Below the pieces are notes generated by a model. It did no database searches. It was not told where the DNA came from and saw only the letters and a list, made by a program, of their open reading frames with translations. Positions 43,706 to 46,299 of a DNA stretch of 46,299 bases are shown one piece after another. Numbering within the stretch: the stretch's first letter is position 1; every line of letters starts with the position of its first letter. A program made the translations under genes and the position numbers. The DNA comes from a virus: IMG/VR virus record IMGVR_UViG_3300032053_000140, positions 1 to 46,299 of that record; one strand, 5' to 3'.

Positions 43706-44004
43706 GAGTTATTCGGTTACACATTGTTCTAGCCAGAGGCCACTGGGGACGCCGCCTTACAGGTGCCTACCTCAAGATGCTTTTGGATGATGGGACAGTG
43801 ACCGACGTGGAAGTCCAAACGCCCGATGCGGATACGTTATACGATTTCATTCTCTCGTATCTACGAGAAGAAGACGATAACGATGATCCTGCTGGGGACG
43901 TGTGTTGGGCTTTGGTTTGTCGCTTTCAACCTGAGTATGAAAGTATGGTAGACGTGTCGGTGGAGGAGGATTGTACCTCACCCCTTAATTTGTTGCTTCG
44001 GTAA
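43702..44004 (+). CDS. Small acidic hypothetical protein, GTG start
   Basis: A 100-residue protein starting at GTG 43702, overlapping the helicase stop (GTGA). It has a basic, beta-like start (VIRLHIVLARGHWGRR), an acidic middle (LREEDDNDDPAGD) and ends SPLNLLLR. No family recognised. Tight coupling to the helicase gene suggests co-expression. Confidence 0.5.
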   Translation: MRVIRLHIVLARGHWGRRLTGAYLKMLLDDGTVTDVEVQTPDADTLYDFILSYLREEDDNDDPAGDVCWALVCRFQPEYESMVDVSVEEDCTSPLNLLLR

Positions 44005-44032
44005 CTTACTCTTTTCATGTGGAGTCCAAACA

Positions 44033-44980
44033 ATGAAGTACGTGTTGTTGGTTCTTATTCTGATCGCTCTTGCCGTTCCCACGGCGGCGCTGGCTGGTGT
44101 CCCTGATGACTTGCAAGCCGTCAGTGTCACGATTAAGGCTGATCGTGCCCAAGGTTCGGGTACACTTGTCACTCGGAAGGTTGGCGATGAAACCATTACC
44201 TTCGTCTGGACGGCGGGCCACGTCGTTGACGGTCTCCGCACTACGCGGACGGTGATTTCGTCTACAGGTACTCCGAAGATTCTCATTGAATACAAAGACG
44301 CTGAAATCGTTCAAGAGCGACAACAGAACGGCCGCGCGGTTGGCGAGGTCAAGTATGCTTGCAAGGTGGTTAAAGTCAGCGGTGCTGATTACGGCGAAGA
44401 CTTGGCCGTATTGATGGTTCGTTGCAAGAGCGCCTATCCCCTTTCCATCTGTGCCAAGTTCCAGCAAGACATCAACTACATCCCGCCTATCGGTATCGAG
44501 TTGAGCCATTGCGGTAGTCTCCTCGGTCAATTCGGGGCCAATAGCTATACCACCGGCGTCTTGAGCCAGACGGGTCGTATGCTCCCGATGAAGGGTGCCA
44601 ATGTCAAGGTTTTCGATCAAGTGACGGCGGTTGCTTTCCCTGGGTCGTCTGGCGGCGGCATGTTCTTGAAGGCAGACGGTGCCTATGTCGGCATGTTGAC
44701 GCAAGGTGTGATGCAGTTGCAAGGTTTCAACTTCATCGTCCCTGTGCGGCGCATCCATACGTTTGCCAGGGACGCGAAGATGGAGTGGGCCATCAATCCG
44801 ACCGTTGAGATGCCAACGATGAAAGAGATTGACGCGATTCCGGTCGAGGATGAAGGTTCATCGCCGGGTGGCTATCCACAACGCGCCTCGGGTGGCGGGG
44901 AGGAACCGGGTGCTCCGGCTTTCAAGCCGCCGTTCAACTTCGACAATGCCATCAACTGGGTCAAGCAATTCATTCGCTAA
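44033..44980 (+). CDS. Secreted trypsin-like serine protease
   Basis: A 315-residue protein. Residues 1-21 (MKYVLLVLILIALAVPTAALA) are a Sec signal peptide with an AxA-type cleavage site. The chymotrypsin-fold triad is visible: FVWTAGHVVDG (H63), GEDLAVLMV (D123) and AFPGSSGGGMF (S206 in GxSGG). The rest (GVLSQTGRMLPMKGANVKVF, AYVGMLTQGVMQLQ) fits an HtrA-like protease domain without a visible PDZ domain. The C-terminal 60 residues are low-complexity with a final helix (NFDNAINWVKQFIR). An exported protease in a phage could process envelope proteins for lysis, stop superinfection or mature virion parts; all are inference. A terminator follows. Confidence 0.85.
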   Translation: MKYVLLVLILIALAVPTAALAGVPDDLQAVSVTIKADRAQGSGTLVTRKVGDETITFVWTAGHVVDGLRTTRTVISSTGTPKILIEYKDAEIVQERQQNGRAVGEVKYACKVVKVSGADYGEDLAVLMVRCKSAYPLSICAKFQQDINYIPPIGIELSHCGSLLGQFGANSYTTGVLSQTGRMLPMKGANVKVFDQVTAVAFPGSSGGGMFLKADGAYVGMLTQGVMQLQGFNFIVPVRRIHTFARDAKMEWAINPTVEMPTMKEIDAIPVEDEGSSPGGYPQRASGGGEEPGAPAFKPPFNFDNAINWVKQFIR

Positions 44981-44991
44981 ACCCCTGTTGG

Positions 44992-45026
44992 GCCGGGCGG
45001 GGAGTTTACGCCACTCCCCGCCCGGC
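44992..45026 (+). terminator. Hairpin after protease gene
   Basis: GCCGGGCGGGGAGT (44992-45005) pairs perfectly over 14 bp with ACTCCCCGCCCGGC (45013-45026), loop of 7. No T run follows. Confidence 0.7.
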
Positions 45027-45040
45027 ACGCGGAGATTGTC

Positions 45041-45883
45041 ATGCACATTGTCCCAACTGATGCTTTGACGTTTTTACGGGGTCTGCCGGAGAAGTCTGTA
45101 GACTTGTTCTTGACAGACCCGCCCTTCTTTGGCATCGTCAAAGATGAATGGGATAATCAATGGCGCACGGCGGACGAGTTTGTGGACTGGCTCTTTGGCG
45201 TCTTTCAAGCGGCTCACTCTTGTCTCAAAGACACGGGGAGCCTGGTGTTCTTTGGGGGCATCGGGAAACACGGCGCACATCCGCTGTTGAATCTGATGCA
45301 GCGGCTTGAAAGTCTCTACACGTATCGCAACTGGATTACTTGGGGCAAACGTCGGGCATACGGTAAACAACGTGATTACCTCTTTTGCCGTGAGGAAATT
45401 CTGTGGTACACTTGCTCGGATCAATGGACCTTCAACATTCCCTACCTAGCCGAGAAGCGTGGCTATGCGGGTTTCAATCCGAAGTACCCGGCCAAGTCTG
45501 AGTACAAGCGAGTCTCTAATGTTTGGACGGATATTACTGAATTGTTCCGGCCTGAGAGATCGTGTCAGAAGCCGGACCCACTTATGACCCGGCTGGTGGC
45601 GACCCACTCGAATCCGGGCGACCTAGTAGTGGACCCGTTTGCAGGAATGGGGACAACGGGAGTGGCTGCCTTGCGACTGGGGCGACGGTTTCAGGGTTGT
45701 GAGATCGAAGTGGCAACTGCAATACTTGCGGAGGGACGGTGCAATGGGGCGACTCAGCAAGTCCAACAGTTGGAAACGAACGGCGCAGATGCTCGATGCA
45801 CCAACGCTGAAACGTTGGTACAAGAAATTGGTGCGCCGTCAGAATCGACGGAAAGCCAAACAAAACCCGGATGCCAAGGATAA
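45041..45883 (+). CDS. DNA amino-methyltransferase
   Basis: A 280-residue protein with GGAG before ATG 45041. Motif IV is DPPF at 26-29 (DLFLTDPPFFGIVKDEWDNQ), typical with phenylalanine for some N6-adenine enzymes, and motif I comes late as VVDPFAGMGTTGVAA, the beta order. Features such as NWITWGKRRAYGKQRDYLFC and FNPKYPAKSEYKRVSNVWTD are typical of phage methyltransferases. No cognate restriction enzyme is seen, so it likely protects phage DNA from host restriction or regulates it. Its last ~45 residues overlap a small basic gene in another frame and look non-conserved. Confidence 0.85.
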   Translation: MHIVPTDALTFLRGLPEKSVDLFLTDPPFFGIVKDEWDNQWRTADEFVDWLFGVFQAAHSCLKDTGSLVFFGGIGKHGAHPLLNLMQRLESLYTYRNWITWGKRRAYGKQRDYLFCREEILWYTCSDQWTFNIPYLAEKRGYAGFNPKYPAKSEYKRVSNVWTDITELFRPERSCQKPDPLMTRLVATHSNPGDLVVDPFAGMGTTGVAALRLGRRFQGCEIEVATAILAEGRCNGATQQVQQLETNGADARCTNAETLVQEIGAPSESTESQTKPGCQG

Positions 45884-45911
45884 GCCCCTTGATCCCTGGG
45901 CCATAGACTAG
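45744..45911 (+). CDS. Small basic protein overlapping methyltransferase end
   Basis: A 55-residue protein with a strong GGAGG site 9 nt before ATG 45744. MGRLSKSNSWKRTAQMLDAP, TLKRWYKKLVRRQNRRKAKQ: very basic, likely nucleic-acid binding. It overlaps the methyltransferase frame by 140 nt, where that frame looks unconserved, so one of the two reading frames is probably a late extension. The next gene follows 11 nt later. Confidence 0.5.
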   Translation: MGRLSKSNSWKRTAQMLDAPTLKRWYKKLVRRQNRRKAKQNPDAKDKPLDPWAID

Positions 45912-45922
45912 GAGATGAACGG

Positions 45923-46299
45923 ATGAAGAAACTTAGCAACGAGCAGGTTACACAGATCAAGGTGCAGATAGGCAAGATACCCCAACCGGAAATCGCCAAA
46001 CAATTTGGTGTCAGCCGGTCCATCATTTCAGATATTGCGACAGGGCGTGTTCACAAAGACATCGCATGGCCGGATGGGCAGCCGACACCGAAGTCCGCAG
46101 GCGGGCAACATAAACCAATTCCTGACTTTGACCCAACTGATGCCAAGGTCATGGAATTGGAAGCCGAGATCGTTCACTTGACTGACGAGCGCAACCGCGA
46201 ACGGCAGAAGGTTAAGGCGGGGGCGAAGATTGCCGGGTTGTTCAAGGCCATCACCACTGAGATGGGACAACGGATTAAACCATTTGCAGCCTTGCCGAC
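45923..46299 (+). CDS. HTH-domain protein, partial (runs off window)
   Basis: ATG 45923 has GGAG 8 nt upstream (the nearby ATG 45915 stops after three codons). The frame is open to the end of the window (125 codons). Residues about 18-42 (IPQPEIAKQFGVSRSIISDI ATGR) form a helix-turn-helix like those of phage DNA-binding proteins. A coiled-coil part follows (DAKVMELEAEIVHLTDERNR). The later part is cut off, so the protein could be a regulator or a DNA-binding enzyme such as a small terminase-like protein. Confidence 0.7.
   Translation, partial: MKKLSNEQVTQIKVQIGKIPQPEIAKQFGVSRSIISDIATGRVHKDIAWPDGQPTPKSAGGQHKPIPDFDPTDAKVMELEAEIVHLTDERNRERQKVKAGAKIAGLFKAITTEMGQRIKPFAALP

Overview
The window is a piece of a tailed double-stranded DNA phage genome, or of a prophage that looks complete over this stretch. 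It carries a head-assembly block, a long tail block with a 1254-residue tape measure protein, receptor-binding fibres and spikes, a compact replication operon and an accessory block. I see no contractile sheath gene, so a long non-contractile (siphovirus-like) tail is the best reading. Terminase and portal are not in the window and probably lie to the left. No tRNA, integrase or CRISPR array is visible. The host cannot be named from the sequence; a Sec-exported protease and a lipobox peptide only say that it is a bacterium.

Layout. 1-28127 is rightward and structural: the end of a collagen-like fibre gene, a GT4 glycosyltransferase, a DnaT_2-like head completion protein, a GIY-YIG endonuclease, a scaffold, a P22-type coat gene split by a group I intron, head-tail connectors, tail tube, a frameshifted tail chaperone pair, tape measure, several tail proteins, two collagen-like fibres, two beta-helix spikes, an XkdW-like protein and the tail-tip proteins. 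28192-34966 is leftward: a short HNH protein, a primase-helicase, a dATP/dGTP diphosphohydrolase-type protein, an AP2-HNH endonuclease, a DnaQ-like exonuclease and three cysteine-rich proteins, nearly all with overlapping start and stop codons. 35086-46299 is rightward again: a ParB-like protein, unknown proteins, a tmRNA gene, a glycosyltransferase-methyltransferase fusion, two DNA methyltransferases, a SNF2-type helicase, a secreted serine protease and a truncated HTH gene at the right edge.

The most striking item is a compact phage tmRNA at 37311-37546. It has paired tRNA-like ends, a T arm, a pseudoknot just before the resume codon and a nine-codon tag (AKPQFAMAA) closed by TAG. Second is the group I intron in the coat gene, whose P1 and P10 pairings both fix the splice sites at 3895/3896 and 4568/4569. 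Third is an HNH endonuclease gene lying inside a DNA methyltransferase gene in another frame while the methyltransferase frame stays open throughout.

Other themes are five homing-type endonucleases in 46 kb; two related glycosyltransferases, one directly after a collagen-like gene, which raises the untested idea of glycosylated fibres; fibre modules shuffled among several genes; a 79-nt nested palindrome between the two divergent replication-side operons; and a cysteine-rich module that appears three times in two neighbouring genes.
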